The notes: generated from the letters alone by a model not told the origin. Counted from the stretch's first letter, positions 24,024 to 34,613 are shown. The stretch is DNA of 64,000 bases from Streptomyces sp. R28 (GCF_041052385.1 NZ_CP163439.1:1116001-1180000), one strand, 5' to 3'. Program-made: numbers and translations.

Positions 24024-25256
24024 TCACCAGGTCACCGGCAACTCGACCGGACCGCGGATGAGGACGTCCGTCTGCCAGAGCACCTGCCCGGCAGGAACCG
24101 CCAGTGTGAGCTCCGGCAGCCGCGTGACGAGGGTGGTCAGCAGCAGCTCCGCCTCCATCCGGGCCAGCAGCGGTGCGACACAGTGGTGGGGTCCGTGTCC
24201 GAAGGCCAGATGTCCAGGTCCCTGACGGTCGAAGTCGATCCGCTCAGGGTGCGGATAGCAGCGGTCGTCCCAGTTGGCCGCGGTGTAGGAGACCTGGACG
24301 ACCTCGCCCTCCCGGATGAGCACACCGCCCACCTCCACGTCCTGGGTGGCGATGCGCGGCTGGCCCACGCCGTGCTTGTGCGGAATCCACCGGAGCAGTT
24401 CCTCGACCGCCCGCGGCGTGATCTGCGGTTGCGCCCGTAGTCGCTGGACGAGGCCGTCATGGGTGAGCAGGGCGTACACCATGTTCGTGGTGTTGTTGCG
24501 CACGGCGTGCCAGCCGTTGAGCGCGATGAGTGTGGCCAGGGCGAGCATCTCCTCCTCGTCGATGCGGCCCTCGCCGACAGCGGCGGCCAGGCTGGTCATC
24601 AGGTCGCGGCGCGGCTCGCGGCGGCGCCGTGCCGCCAGCCGCAGGAAGTAGCCGCGGGCCGTCTCCTTCACCTGCCGGGCCCGCTCGGCCGCCGCGTCGT
24701 CGCGGGCCCGCGTCAGCAGGGTCTGCGCCCACTGCTGGACGAGTGGCCGGTCCTCCTCGGGGATGCCGACCAACTCACCGAGCACGGCCATCGGGAACGG
24801 CGAGGTGACATGACGTACGAGGTCCGCGGGCGGCCCCGCCTCCAGCAGGCCGTCCACCAGGCCGTCCAGGATCTGCCGGGCGCGCGGGCGCAGCGCCTCC
24901 AGCGCGTTGCGCCCGAAGGCCGAGGTGACCACCGAGCGAACCCGGGCATGGTCGGGCGGGTCGACGAAGCTCACCGCCCGGTCCAACGGGATCAGGTGCT
25001 TGGTCATCCTCGGCGTCGGGCGCCCCACGATGTCCCGGGTGAAGCGGGGGTCGGAGGTGACGAACCGGACGTCCTCGTGGCGGGTCACCAGCCAGCACCC
25101 GCCCTCCCCGTAGGGCAGGCGAATGCGGCGGACCGGCGCCGTTCGGACCGACTCCCGCAGGAACGGGTCGAAGTCCAGGCCGGGCAGATCCTCCACCTCG
25201 TACAGCTGAGGGGGGTGTTGTTCGATGTGCTGTCCGGTGTGCTGTCCGGTCGTCAT
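24024..25256 (-). CDS. Cytochrome P450 of the rppA operon
   Basis: A P450 of 410 residues, third gene of the rppA operon. The heme loop is FGHGPHHCVAP with ligand Cys359, where the usual Gly two residues after Cys is Ala. ExxR is EELLR (286-289). The I-helix segment LIALNGWHAVRNNTTNM (243-259) lacks the canonical acid-threonine pair. In related operons (P450mel in S. griseus, CYP158A2 in S. coelicolor) the P450 couples tetrahydroxynaphthalene or flaviolin into dimers; the missing threonine is also a feature reported for CYP158A2. The start overlaps the cupin stop as ATGA. The N-terminus is His/Gln-rich (TGQHTGQHIEQH). Confidence 0.88.
   Translation of the reverse strand: MTTGQHTGQHIEQHPPQLYEVEDLPGLDFDPFLRESVRTAPVRRIRLPYGEGGCWLVTRHEDVRFVTSDPRFTRDIVGRPTPRMTKHLIPLDRAVSFVDPPDHARVRSVVTSAFGRNALEALRPRARQILDGLVDGLLEAGPPADLVRHVTSPFPMAVLGELVGIPEEDRPLVQQWAQTLLTRARDDAAAERARQVKETARGYFLRLAARRRREPRRDLMTSLAAAVGEGRIDEEEMLALATLIALNGWHAVRNNTTNMVYALLTHDGLVQRLRAQPQITPRAVEELLRWIPHKHGVGQPRIATQDVEVGGVLIREGEVVQVSYTAANWDDRCYPHPERIDFDRQGPGHLAFGHGPHHCVAPLLARMEAELLLTTLVTRLPELTLAVPAGQVLWQTDVLIRGPVELPVTW
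24697..24738. repeat. 42-bp direct repeat, copy 2 (inside P450)
   Basis: The presumed source copy, within the P450 coding region, identical to 23910-23951. It encodes LLTRARDD and nearby residues of the intact gene. Confidence 0.9.
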
Positions 25257-25825
25257 GCCGGGTCCTTGTCGTCCCTGGCCGCCGTCTGTGCCGGCATGCG
25301 GTGCCTGAGGGGGGTGAGTTGCTCGATGTCGTAGCGGGCGCGCAGTGCGGCGATCGCCGTGTGATCGGGCGGTCCGCCCGCGGAGAGGATGTCCAGCAGC
25401 TCGTCGAAGTAGCGTTCGTGATCGGGGGGCGGTGACGCCTGGAAGAACATCTTCGCCGGTCCGTCCGTCGGGTTGGCGAAGGCGTGCGGGCAGCCGGGCG
25501 GTACGACGATGACGGTGCCGGGGGTGGCGCGTACCGCCCGCCGCCCCTCACTCGACTCCCACTGCCGCCAGTCGTCGCAGGTTCGGACACGTGGTTCGAA
25601 GGCGAGCACGTCGAGTTCGCCTTCGAGGACGTAGAAGAGTTCCTCGCTGCGGGCGTGGACATGCGCGCCGACGTCGAAGCCGGGCGGGACGACGACTTCG
25701 AAGCTGGACGCGTAACGCGAGTGGGTGCCGGTCACCTTGAACGTGACCTGCTGCGCGGCGGTACGCACCGTACGGCCCGCGCCGGGCGGGACGACCAGGC
25801 CGGGGCTCTGAGCGGGCAGGGTCAT
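25253..25825 (-). CDS. Cupin monooxygenase of the rppA operon (MomA-like)
   Basis: A single-domain cupin of 190 residues. Metal-ligand motifs are GAHVHARSEELFYVLEGELDV (two His and a Glu) and PPGCPHAFANP (third His). Homologues beside rppA oxidise 1,3,6,8-tetrahydroxynaphthalene to flaviolin, a quinone. The start at 25825 has AGGAGG and overlaps the rppA stop as ATGA; the stop overlaps the P450 start likewise, so three enzymes are coupled in translation. Length and gene position match that family. Confidence 0.85.
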   Translation of the reverse strand: MTLPAQSPGLVVPPGAGRTVRTAAQQVTFKVTGTHSRYASSFEVVVPPGFDVGAHVHARSEELFYVLEGELDVLAFEPRVRTCDDWRQWESSEGRRAVRATPGTVIVVPPGCPHAFANPTDGPAKMFFQASPPPDHERYFDELLDILSAGGPPDHTAIAALRARYDIEQLTPLRHRMPAQTAARDDKDPA

Positions 25826-26949
25826 CGGGCCTCCTGCAGTGCCCGTGCTGCCGGAACGACCGCCCCGGCCCGGCGCGTCGTGGAGGCGTGGGGGTGGCTG
25901 CCTGCCCGGGTCCAGGTGCCGAGGGACATTTCCGCGGTGATGCCGGGGCCGAAACCGGCGAGCAGTCCGCGGGCCCCTTCGGGCGGGCCTCCGGCGTCGA
26001 ACAGGCGGCGCAGTGCGTCGAGGACGACGACGCTGGCGATGTTGCCGTATTCGGTGAGGGTGGCGCGGCTGAAGCGGAACGCCTCCGCCGGCACACCGAG
26101 GAAGCGGCTGAGATCGTCGAGGATGCGGGGGCCGCCGGCGTGGACGATGTAGAAGTCGAGGTCTCCGGCGTCCCAGCCATGGGTGTCGGCGAGTTGGCGC
26201 AGGGCGGGAGCGAGGGGTTCCATCGTGGTGGGTACCCGCTTGTCCAGCAGGAAGTGGAAGCCGGTGGCGCGCACGTCGTAGGCGATCCACTCCTCGGTGT
26301 GCGGGATGAGGTGGGAGGCGTTGCGCTCCAGCCGGATACCCGTGCCGCCGCTGCCGCGCACGACAGCGGCGGCGACGCCGTCACCGAACAGGCCGTTGGA
26401 CAGCAGCGAACCGACGCCGAGGTCGGTGGGCTGGTAGCACAGCGAGCAGAACTCGCAGGCCACGATCAGCGCGTTGGCGTCGGGGTAGGCGGTGCAGAAG
26501 TCGTGTGCCCGGTTGATCGCCGCGCCGCCGGCCGCGCAGCCCAGCTGGGCGATCGGCAGCTGACGCGTGCTCGGGGCGAACTCCATCGCGTTGATCAGCC
26601 ATGCGGTCAGAGACGGCATCATGAAGCCGGTGCACGACACGTAGACGATCAGGTCGATGTCGGCGGGGCACAACTGCGCGTCCTGCAGCGCCCTTCGCAC
26701 GACCGCCGGGACGCGGGCCTTGGCCTCGGCCGCGTACAGCCTGTTGCGCTCCTCGAAGCCGGGGTGTCTCAGCGTCTCCTCGATCGTCTGTACCAGGTGC
26801 CGGGTTCGCACCCCGGTGTTCTCCATCAGACGTAAGGCGAGCGGGAGTTGGGGATGGCCGGCGTGGCGGTCGCGGGCCAGCGCCAGTGTCTCCTCCATCG
26901 TGATCACGTGCTCAGGGACGGAGACGGCGGGTCTGCACAGGGTGGTCAT
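25822..26949 (-). CDS. rppA: Type III polyketide synthase, THN synthase
   Basis: A type III polyketide synthase of 375 residues. It joins five malonyl units into 1,3,6,8-tetrahydroxynaphthalene. The catalytic triad lies at family positions: Cys138 (AQLGCAAGGA), His270 (FYIVHAGGPR) and Asn303 (LTEYGNIAS). Cys106 (YVSCTGFM), linked to starter selection in RppA, is present. The start at 26949 has a weak purine-rich site (GAAGAAAG). Products would be flaviolin or melanin-like pigment after the cupin and P450 steps. It is preceded by a small palindrome at 27005-27022. Confidence 0.93.
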   Translation of the reverse strand: MTTLCRPAVSVPEHVITMEETLALARDRHAGHPQLPLALRLMENTGVRTRHLVQTIEETLRHPGFEERNRLYAAEAKARVPAVVRRALQDAQLCPADIDLIVYVSCTGFMMPSLTAWLINAMEFAPSTRQLPIAQLGCAAGGAAINRAHDFCTAYPDANALIVACEFCSLCYQPTDLGVGSLLSNGLFGDGVAAAVVRGSGGTGIRLERNASHLIPHTEEWIAYDVRATGFHFLLDKRVPTTMEPLAPALRQLADTHGWDAGDLDFYIVHAGGPRILDDLSRFLGVPAEAFRFSRATLTEYGNIASVVVLDALRRLFDAGGPPEGARGLLAGFGPGITAEMSLGTWTRAGSHPHASTTRRAGAVVPAARALQEAR

Positions 26950-27399
26950 GAGCTGCTTTCTTCGAACCGGGATCCCAGACGGCGCTCCGCCCCCGGGTGC
27001 ATGGGGCCGTACGCATACGGCCTGGTTGCAGCGATGAGTGATCGGAAGCCGGCCGGAAGCGAGGGCGTCCGGGTGCACGAGCGCGGGTGACGACGCTGGT
27101 GGTGCCCCCGCTCCCTGGTGATCCCTCTCATCGTGACCCGACCACTCAACAGCCCCTGCGCAGCCCTTCGGGAGATGATGCGTGATCATCGCCCGGATGA
27201 GTGACGAGCCTGTTCGACGCGGAATCCCAGGCCCTGGATGACCTGCCCCGTGGCGTTGAGAAGCGGCGTCGGCTTCTGGTTCAGCGGCCGGCGCTCCGGG
27301 GATTGGGCCAGGAGCTTCGTCGGCGTGAAGCCCCTGTCCCCTGAGCTGTCCCCGTGTTGCCCGATCTCGCTCCGGCAACAGCTGCCTGCCTGCGGCCCG
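26950..27399. other. Intergenic region upstream of rppA
   Basis: About 450 bases without a supported gene, containing the rppA promoter region and the 3' flank of pgm. A perfect hairpin lies at 27005-27022; nothing else distinctive was seen. Confidence 0.5.
27005..27022. promoter_or_regulatory. Palindrome upstream of rppA
   Basis: A perfect inverted repeat GGCCGTA-CGCA-TACGGCC, 56 bases before the rppA start codon. It could be an operator or a leader hairpin. No regulator gene is adjacent to suggest which. Confidence 0.5.
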
Positions 27400-29040
<1,641 letters not shown>

Positions 29041-29183
29041 TTCCCGCTCCTCCGCAAGGGTCGACCGTTGGGTACGGCCCTCATTCTCCCCCGCCCGGCC
29101 CGCCGGGACGCGCACCGGGCCGCCGTTGTGGCACCCGTCCGGCGGGTGCGACGATGCGGGCCGACGAGCGAAGGGACGACGAC

Positions 29184-29846
29184 GTGAGTCACGAGGACGT
29201 GAGTCACGAGGACCAACGGCCGCCCGCCGCCGTGCTGTTCGACGCGTTGGGCGCCGACTACGAGAAGGCGTTCGCCCATGCCCCCGCGCACCTGTCCGCG
29301 CTGGAGTGGCTGATCGAGCGGCTGCCGCCCGCGGCACGGACACTGGACGTGGGCAGCGGCACCGGGCGGCCCACCGCGGCCGCGCTCATCGCGGCGGGGC
29401 ACTCGGTGCTGGGCGTCGACGTCTCCCCCGTCATGGTCGAACTCGCCGCCCGTCAGGTCCCCGAGGCCGCATTCCGCTGCGGCGACATCCGGGATCTCCC
29501 GCTGGACGCGGCCTCGTTCGACGGCGTGTGCGTGTTCTTCTCGCTGCTGCAGATGACCCGCGCCGAGCAGGCGGCCCTGACGCGACGGCTGGCCCTGGCC
29601 CTGAGGCCCGGCGGGCATCTGGTGCTGGCCACCGTGCCCGCGGACGTGGAGGACGTCGAGGTGGTCTTCATGGGCCGGCCGGTCCGCGCGACGAGCTTCG
29701 CCGAGGAGGACGTCACCGGCATGGTGGAGGCGGCGGGGCTGACGGTGCTGTCCCGGCACAGCACCACCTTCACCCCGGAGCACCCCGGCGCCGGGCCCGA
29801 GCCCCACCTCTTTCTGCACTGCCGCCGCGACGCGACCGGACGCTGA
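29184..29846 (+). CDS. Class I SAM-dependent methyltransferase
   Basis: A methyltransferase of about 220 residues. The SAM-binding motif is [16 protein letters not shown], followed by [12 protein letters not shown] and the catalytic-side block [21 protein letters not shown], as in the UbiE/class I fold. Substrate unknown. The start GTG 29184 has AAGGG eight bases upstream; a near-identical GTGAGTCACGAG repeat offers a second GTG at 29199. It diverges from pgm and converges on the helicase gene. Confidence 0.85.
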   Translation: MSHEDVSHEDQRPPAAVLFDALGADYEKAFAHAPAHLSALEWLIERLPPAARTLDVGSGTGRPTAAALIAAGHSVLGVDVSPVMVELAARQVPEAAFRCGDIRDLPLDAASFDGVCVFFSLLQMTRAEQAALTRRLALALRPGGHLVLATVPADVEDVEVVFMGRPVRATSFAEEDVTGMVEAAGLTVLSRHSTTFTPEHPGAGPEPHLFLHCRRDATGR

Positions 29847-29944
29847 CGCTCAGGCTATGTGGACACGCTACTTCTCGGGGTCGCAGCGGATGATGACCAG
29901 CGGATACCGGCCCCGGCAAGGGCGCCACCGTCACCGCCACCGAC

Positions 29945-31429
29945 CTATGCGCCACGACGGACCCGGGCGGCCTTGCGGGCCTCGGCGATCTGACGGGCCT
30001 CAGTAGACCGGCGAGACTCACCACCGCCGCCGACCCGCCCTGGGCGGGTGCCCAGACCGCGGAAGGGGGCACCGCCGCGCTTGGGGCGCTCCGCGGCCGG
30101 CCCGCTGCCGCCGACGGGGACGTCGGAGGGGGCCTGGGCTCCGGTGATGCGGCTCAGTTCGGCCTCGCCCGAGCGGACCTGCGTGATCTGCGGCCTGATG
30201 CCCGCGTCGGACATGAGACGGACCATGTCCCGGCGCTGGCCGGGGAGGACCAGCGTCACGACACTGCCGGACTCGCCGGCGCGGGCAGTACGGCCACCGC
30301 GGTGCAGGTAGTCCTTGTGGTCGCTGGGCGGATCGACGTTGACGACGAGATCGAGGTCGTCGACGTGAATGCCCCGGGCGGCGACGTTGGTGGCCACCAG
30401 CGTCGTGACGTCACCGGTCTTGAACTGTGCCAGGGTGCGGGTGCGCTGGGGCTGCGACTTGCCGCTGTGCAGCGCCGCGGCCTTTACGCCGCTGTTCAGC
30501 AGGTGCTTGGTGAACTGGTCGACAGCGTGCTTGGTGTCCAGGAACATGATCACGCGCCCGTCGCGGGCAGCGATTTCGGTGGCGGTGGCGTACTTGTCGG
30601 CGCCGTGCACCTGCAGCACGTGATGCTCCATCGTGGTGACCGCGCCCGCCGACGGGTCGACCGAATGGACCACCGGGTCATGGAGGTAACTACGGACCAG
30701 GAGGTCGATGTTGCGGTCCAGCGTGGCCGAGAACAGCGTGCGCTGGCCGTCGGGGCGTACCTGGTCCAGCAGTTCGGTGACCTGCGGCATGAAGCCCATG
30801 TCCGCCATCTGGTCGGCCTCGTCCAGCACGGTGATGTTCACTCGGTCCAGGCGGCAGTCCTTGCGCTCGATGAGATCCGCGAGGCGGCCGGGAGTCGCGA
30901 CGACCACCTCGGCCCCGGCACGCAGTGCGCCGGCCTGCCTGCCGATCGACATGCCGCCGACCACAGTGGCCAGCCGCAGCTTCAGCAACAGGGCGTACGG
31001 GGCGAGCGCATCGGTGACCTGCTGGGCCAACTCGCGCGTGGGAACGAGGATCAGGGCCAGCGGCTTGCGCGACTCGGCACGCTGCCCGGCCGTGCGCACG
31101 AGGAGCGCCAGGCCGAAGGCGAGCGTCTTGCCCGATCCGGTGCGCCCGCGGCCCAGGACGTCGCGCCCCGCGAGGGAGTTCGGCAACGTGGCGGCCTGGA
31201 TCGGGAAGGGCTCGGTCAGGCCGCGACTGGTGAGCATCTTCACCAACTCGACGGGCATGTCCAGTTCGCCGAAGGTCGCGGCGGCGGGGAGGGCCGGGGT
31301 GACGGTGACCGGCAGCGCGAACTCTCCCTGCGGTGTGGAGGGGCGGCGCCCGGTGTCGCCCGGACTGGCGCCGGGGCGGCCCTGACCCCGTGGACGGAAA
31401 CGGTCGTTCGTGCGAGCTGAACGGCTCAT
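29945..31429 (-). CDS. DEAD-box RNA helicase
   Basis: An ATP-dependent RNA helicase of 494 residues. Motifs in order: Q-motif ending PFPIQ, Walker A GRTGSGKT, VPTRELAQQ, TPGRLADL, VLDEADQMADMGF, SATLD, and the second-domain LVATNVAARGIHVDDL and HRGGRTARAG. The C-terminal 80 residues are basic and Gly-rich, suited to RNA contact. It lies downstream of a cold-shock gene on the same strand, beyond a terminator, and has an unusually AT-rich 120-base leader. A cold-shock role in unwinding mRNA is likely. Confidence 0.93.
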   Translation of the reverse strand: MSRSARTNDRFRPRGQGRPGASPGDTGRRPSTPQGEFALPVTVTPALPAAATFGELDMPVELVKMLTSRGLTEPFPIQAATLPNSLAGRDVLGRGRTGSGKTLAFGLALLVRTAGQRAESRKPLALILVPTRELAQQVTDALAPYALLLKLRLATVVGGMSIGRQAGALRAGAEVVVATPGRLADLIERKDCRLDRVNITVLDEADQMADMGFMPQVTELLDQVRPDGQRTLFSATLDRNIDLLVRSYLHDPVVHSVDPSAGAVTTMEHHVLQVHGADKYATATEIAARDGRVIMFLDTKHAVDQFTKHLLNSGVKAAALHSGKSQPQRTRTLAQFKTGDVTTLVATNVAARGIHVDDLDLVVNVDPPSDHKDYLHRGGRTARAGESGSVVTLVLPGQRRDMVRLMSDAGIRPQITQVRSGEAELSRITGAQAPSDVPVGGSGPAAERPKRGGAPFRGLGTRPGRVGGGGESRRSTEARQIAEARKAARVRRGA

Positions 31430-31550
31430 GGAGAAACTTCCTCAACAGGGCGCGCATCGAGGAATTCCCGACAGGAATGAGCCGGATAAATTGCAAGAAC
31501 GAGCCGAATATGAATTGGAAAAGAATTCCAGCGGAATTCAAAAAGCAGTG

Positions 31551-31584
31551 AGCTGGGGCCCCACCGCGAGGTGGGACCCCAGCT
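31551..31584 (-). terminator. Terminator of the cold-shock gene
   Basis: A hairpin just after the cold-shock stop codon: AGCTGGGGCCCCACC pairs with GGTGGGACCCCAGCT around GCGA, 15 base pairs with one mismatch. The stem is long enough to end transcription without a U-run. Confidence 0.8.
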
Positions 31585-31601
31585 ACTCATGCGCTTCGAC
31601 G

Positions 31602-31805
31602 TCAGGCGGGAGTGATGTTCTCCGCCTGCGGACCCTTCTGGCCCTGCGTGACGTCAAAGTTCACCTTCTGGCCTTCCTGGAGCTCACGGAAGCCCTGGGC
31701 GGCGATGTTCGAGTAGTGGGCGAAGACGTCCGGGCCGCCGCCGTCCTGCTCGATGAAGCCGAAGCCCTTTTCCGCGTTGAACCACTTGACGGTGCCAGTA
31801 GCCAT
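31602..31805 (-). CDS. Cold-shock protein (CspA family)
   Basis: A 67-residue single cold-shock domain starting [21 protein letters not shown], with RNP1 (KGFGFIEQ) and RNP2 (VFAHYSNI) motifs that stack on single-stranded RNA. It acts as an RNA chaperone. The start at 31805 has AAGGAGAT. The gene has a long, comparatively AT-rich region upstream (31806-32146), typical of the long leaders of cold-shock mRNAs, and a terminator downstream. Confidence 0.96.
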   Translation of the reverse strand: MATGTVKWFNAEKGFGFIEQDGGGPDVFAHYSNIAAQGFRELQEGQKVNFDVTQGQKGPQAENITPA

Positions 31806-32146
31806 ATTCCATCTCCTTGGGGGCAGTGCCCGGGGACCCACACCGTGTGAACCCCTGTGTTGCCACAATGAGCCCCGTCCGGATAAGCACCGGAGATACA
31901 GAAATGTCCGACGACATACAGTCGCCAAGACATTTGAAGTTTCGGGAACCACAACTGCAACCGGCATCAATTTTAGCACGGAACACGCATCCGCCCCACT
32001 CGCACCCCGGACGCAAATGCTCGACCCGGCTGGAGTCACGGATCAATACGTCAGCCGGCACAAACTCGACCACACACGGAAGGTGAATTTCTGGATTGCA
32101 CAGGGTGCGACCAAGGAGAACTCGCCCGCTTCAGTGACGAGCCGCC
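31806..32146. other. Upstream region of the cold-shock gene
   Basis: About 340 bases with no gene, notably richer in A and T than the rest of the window. It probably holds the promoter and a long untranslated leader of the cold-shock mRNA, plus the 3' flank of the YjbQ-like gene. Confidence 0.55.
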
Positions 32147-32566
32147 TCATCCCAGGAACGACAGCCGGACCTTCCGGTTTGGATTGTCCCTGTTTGTATC
32201 CACGAGGCACACCGACTGCCACGTCCCGAGTTCCAGCCGCCCAGCCAGCACCGGCAGCGTCGCGTGCGGCGGGACGATCGCCGGGAGGACATGGTCGCGG
32301 CCGTGGCCGGGGCTGCCGTGGCGGTGTTGCCAGCGGTCGTCGGCGGGGAGGAGGGTGTGCAGGGCGGTCAGGAGGTCGTCGTCGCTGCCGGCGCCCGTCT
32401 CGATGATGGCGATGCCGGCCGTGGCGTGTGGCACGAAGACGTTCAGGAGGCCGTCGCGACCCGCCGCCTCCTGCAGGAAGGCCTCGCAGTCGCGGGTGAT
32501 GTCCACGACCCTCTCCGAGGAGCCGGAGGCGACGTTCAGGACTCGGGTGATGAAGGCGTCTGACAT
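32147..32566 (-). CDS. YjbQ/UPF0047 family protein
   Basis: A protein of 139 residues of the YjbQ (UPF0047) family, annotated as secondary thiamine-phosphate synthase in other bacteria. Conserved blocks are VFVPHATAGIAI, the histidine cluster around HRHGSPGHGRDHVLPAI and GTWQSVCLVDTNRD. The true cellular role of the family is unsettled. ATG 32566 is preferred over 32575 because GAGG then lies nine bases upstream. Confidence 0.88.
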   Translation of the reverse strand: MSDAFITRVLNVASGSSERVVDITRDCEAFLQEAAGRDGLLNVFVPHATAGIAIIETGAGSDDDLLTALHTLLPADDRWQHRHGSPGHGRDHVLPAIVPPHATLPVLAGRLELGTWQSVCLVDTNRDNPNRKVRLSFLG

Positions 32567-32699
32567 GTCGTCCATCCTCGCCCATGCACCGGAGTTCGCG
32601 TGTCAGGAGACGGCCCGAGGCAGCCGAGTCGTGATACACGAGGTCCACCTGACGAGACACCGTTGACCGTCGCCGCGCCATCTGGCTACTTTCAGCGGC

Positions 32700-32783
32700 A
32701 TGTTGCGTTCAGCCCTGCTCACCACGCGCGGTCACATCGACCTGCTGCGGGTGGCCTCCGCCGCGTGTCGCCGCGGCCGCTGA
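32700..32783 (+). CDS. Cysteine-containing leader peptide of the ssu operon
   Basis: A 27-codon reading frame beginning MLRSALLTTRGHIDLLRVAS and ending in a Cys-Arg-Arg-Gly-Arg tail. It matches a recurrent class of actinobacterial leader peptides (with R-x-H-I-D-L-x-R-V-A and a late Cys) found upstream of sulfur-assimilation genes. Translation at the late Cys codon could sense cysteinyl-tRNA supply and tune the sulfonate operon that starts 112 bases later. No strong ribosome binding site is seen. Confidence 0.75.
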   Translation: MLRSALLTTRGHIDLLRVASAACRRGR

Positions 32784-32895
32784 CGCCCGCCCTCTCTCTT
32801 CACCCACGCTTCCTCCGCATATCCGCCCGGTCCTGAACTGACCCGGCGGGGCTGAAGCGCATCCCCTTCGACGCTCATCGCCCCCTGGAGCACCC

Positions 32896-33777
32896 ATGAG
32901 CATCAGCCATGCCCCACCCAGCTCCGCAGAGACGGATATTCCCCTCAAATCCCAATTCGAGAACCGGCCCGCCGTCGATGTGCTCCCCCTCCTTCCCACC
33001 TCCTCCCGCCGCACCCGCGTCCCTCGCTGGCTGCGTCGCACCACTGGGCCCGTCCTGCTCCTGGTCCTGTGGCAAGTGCTCAGCAGCACAGGGCTGTTGA
33101 CCGCAGACGTCCTCGCCTCGCCCGGCCGCATCGCCCAGGTCGCGGGTGATCTGATCTCCGACGGCTCACTGCCCTCGGCCATGGGCACGTCTCTCCAGCG
33201 CGTCGCCGCCGGGCTGGCGCTGGGCACCGTCGCCGGAACCGGACTCGCCCTGCTCTCGGGCCTGTTCCGGATCGGCGAGGACCTCGTGGACGCGCCGGTG
33301 CAGATGTTGCGGACCGTGCCCTTCGTCGGGCTCATCCCGCTGTTCATCATCTGGTTCGGGATCGGCGAGGCGCCCAAGGTCGCCATCATCACGCTCGGCG
33401 TGACCTTCCCCCTCTATCTCAATGTCTACGCCGGTATCCGCGGCGTGGACGCCCAGTTGATCGAGGCCGGGGAGTCCCTCGGGCTGTCCAGGTGGGGGCT
33501 CGTGCGGCATGTCGTGCTGCCCGGTGCGCTGCCGGGCGCCCTGACCGGCCTGCGCTACTCGCTCGGCATCGCCTGGCTCGCCCTCGTCTTCGCCGAGCAG
33601 ATCAACGCCGACTCCGGCATCGGGTTCCTCATGGTGCAGGCGCGGGACTTCCTGCGGACCGACGTGATCGTGGTCTGCCTGATCGTCTACGCCTTCCTCG
33701 GCCTGCTCGCCGACTTCATCGTCCGCTCCCTCGAAAGGCTGCTGCTGCAATGGCGACCGACGTTCACCGGCCGGTGA
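32896..33777 (+). CDS. ssuC: Sulfonate ABC importer, permease
   Basis: A permease of 293 residues of the SsuC/TauC type. A long cytoplasmic N-terminus of about 50 residues precedes six helices. The ATPase-contact EAA loop is EAGESLGLSRWGLVRHVVLPGALPG. The frame ends inside the ATPase gene (28-base overlap). It forms an operon with ssuB, ssuA and ssuD, downstream of the cysteine leader peptide. Substrate class (aliphatic sulfonates or taurine) is inferred from the monooxygenase gene. Confidence 0.92.
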   Translation: MSISHAPPSSAETDIPLKSQFENRPAVDVLPLLPTSSRRTRVPRWLRRTTGPVLLLVLWQVLSSTGLLTADVLASPGRIAQVAGDLISDGSLPSAMGTSLQRVAAGLALGTVAGTGLALLSGLFRIGEDLVDAPVQMLRTVPFVGLIPLFIIWFGIGEAPKVAIITLGVTFPLYLNVYAGIRGVDAQLIEAGESLGLSRWGLVRHVVLPGALPGALTGLRYSLGIAWLALVFAEQINADSGIGFLMVQARDFLRTDVIVVCLIVYAFLGLLADFIVRSLERLLLQWRPTFTGR

Positions 33778-34514
33778 GCCCCAAGGCCACCCGGACCGTG
33801 CAGCCCACACAGGCCGTGCACGTCGAGGGGCTGACCCGCTCCTTCGACGGGCGTGCGGTCATCGACCGGCTTCAACTCGATGTCCGGCCAGGCGAGTTCG
33901 TCGCTCTCCTCGGCCGCAGCGGCTGCGGCAAGTCCACCCTGCTGCGCATCCTCGCCGGCCTCGACCGCGACATCGAGGGCACCGTCCTGGTACCGCGCCG
34001 CAAGGCCGTCGCCTTCCAGGCGCCGCGGCTGATGCCGTGGAAGAAGGTGTGGCGCAACGTGCTGCTGGGCCTGCCGGGCAAGCCCGGCCGCACGGTCGCC
34101 GAGCAGGCGCTCAAGGAGGTCGGCCTGGACCACCGTACGGACGCCTGGCCCAAGACGCTCTCCGGCGGCGAGGCCCAACGCGCCTCCCTCGCAAGGGCGT
34201 TGGTCCGCGAACCCGATCTGCTGCTGCTCGACGAGCCGTTCGGCGCGCTCGACGCACTCACCCGGATCAAGGCCCAGCGCCTGGTCGGCGAGTTGTGGCA
34301 GCGGCGCGGCTGCGCGGTCCTGCTCGTCACGCACGACGTCGAGGAGGCCGTACTCCTGGCCGACCGCGTGCTCGTGATGGACGACGGGGTCATCGCGCAC
34401 GAGCAGCGCATCGATCTCGACCGCCCCCGCGACATCACCGACCCCCGGTTCGCCGAACTGCGCGCCGGCCTGCTGGAGCGCCTCGGCGTCGAAACAGCCG
34501 CCGAAGCAGCCTGA
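33750..34514 (+). CDS. ssuB: Sulfonate ABC importer, ATPase
   Basis: An ABC ATPase of 254 residues. Walker A is GRSGCGKST, the Q-loop is VAFQAPRLMPWKKVWRN as in SsuB/TauB, the signature LSGGEAQR, Walker B LLLLDEPFGALD and the switch HDVEEAVLLADR. The start lies inside the end of ssuC, so the two are translationally coupled. It supplies energy for sulfonate uptake. Confidence 0.93.
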   Translation: MATDVHRPVSPKATRTVQPTQAVHVEGLTRSFDGRAVIDRLQLDVRPGEFVALLGRSGCGKSTLLRILAGLDRDIEGTVLVPRRKAVAFQAPRLMPWKKVWRNVLLGLPGKPGRTVAEQALKEVGLDHRTDAWPKTLSGGEAQRASLARALVREPDLLLLDEPFGALDALTRIKAQRLVGELWQRRGCAVLLVTHDVEEAVLLADRVLVMDDGVIAHEQRIDLDRPRDITDPRFAELRAGLLERLGVETAAEAA

Positions 34515-34613
34515 GCCCTCCAGCCCCCAGCCCCCAGCCTCCGGGGCCCTCTTCCTCCACACCCCGCCCTACCCCTACCCCTCCACCCCTCAGTTCCAAA
34601 GAACGGATCCGTC

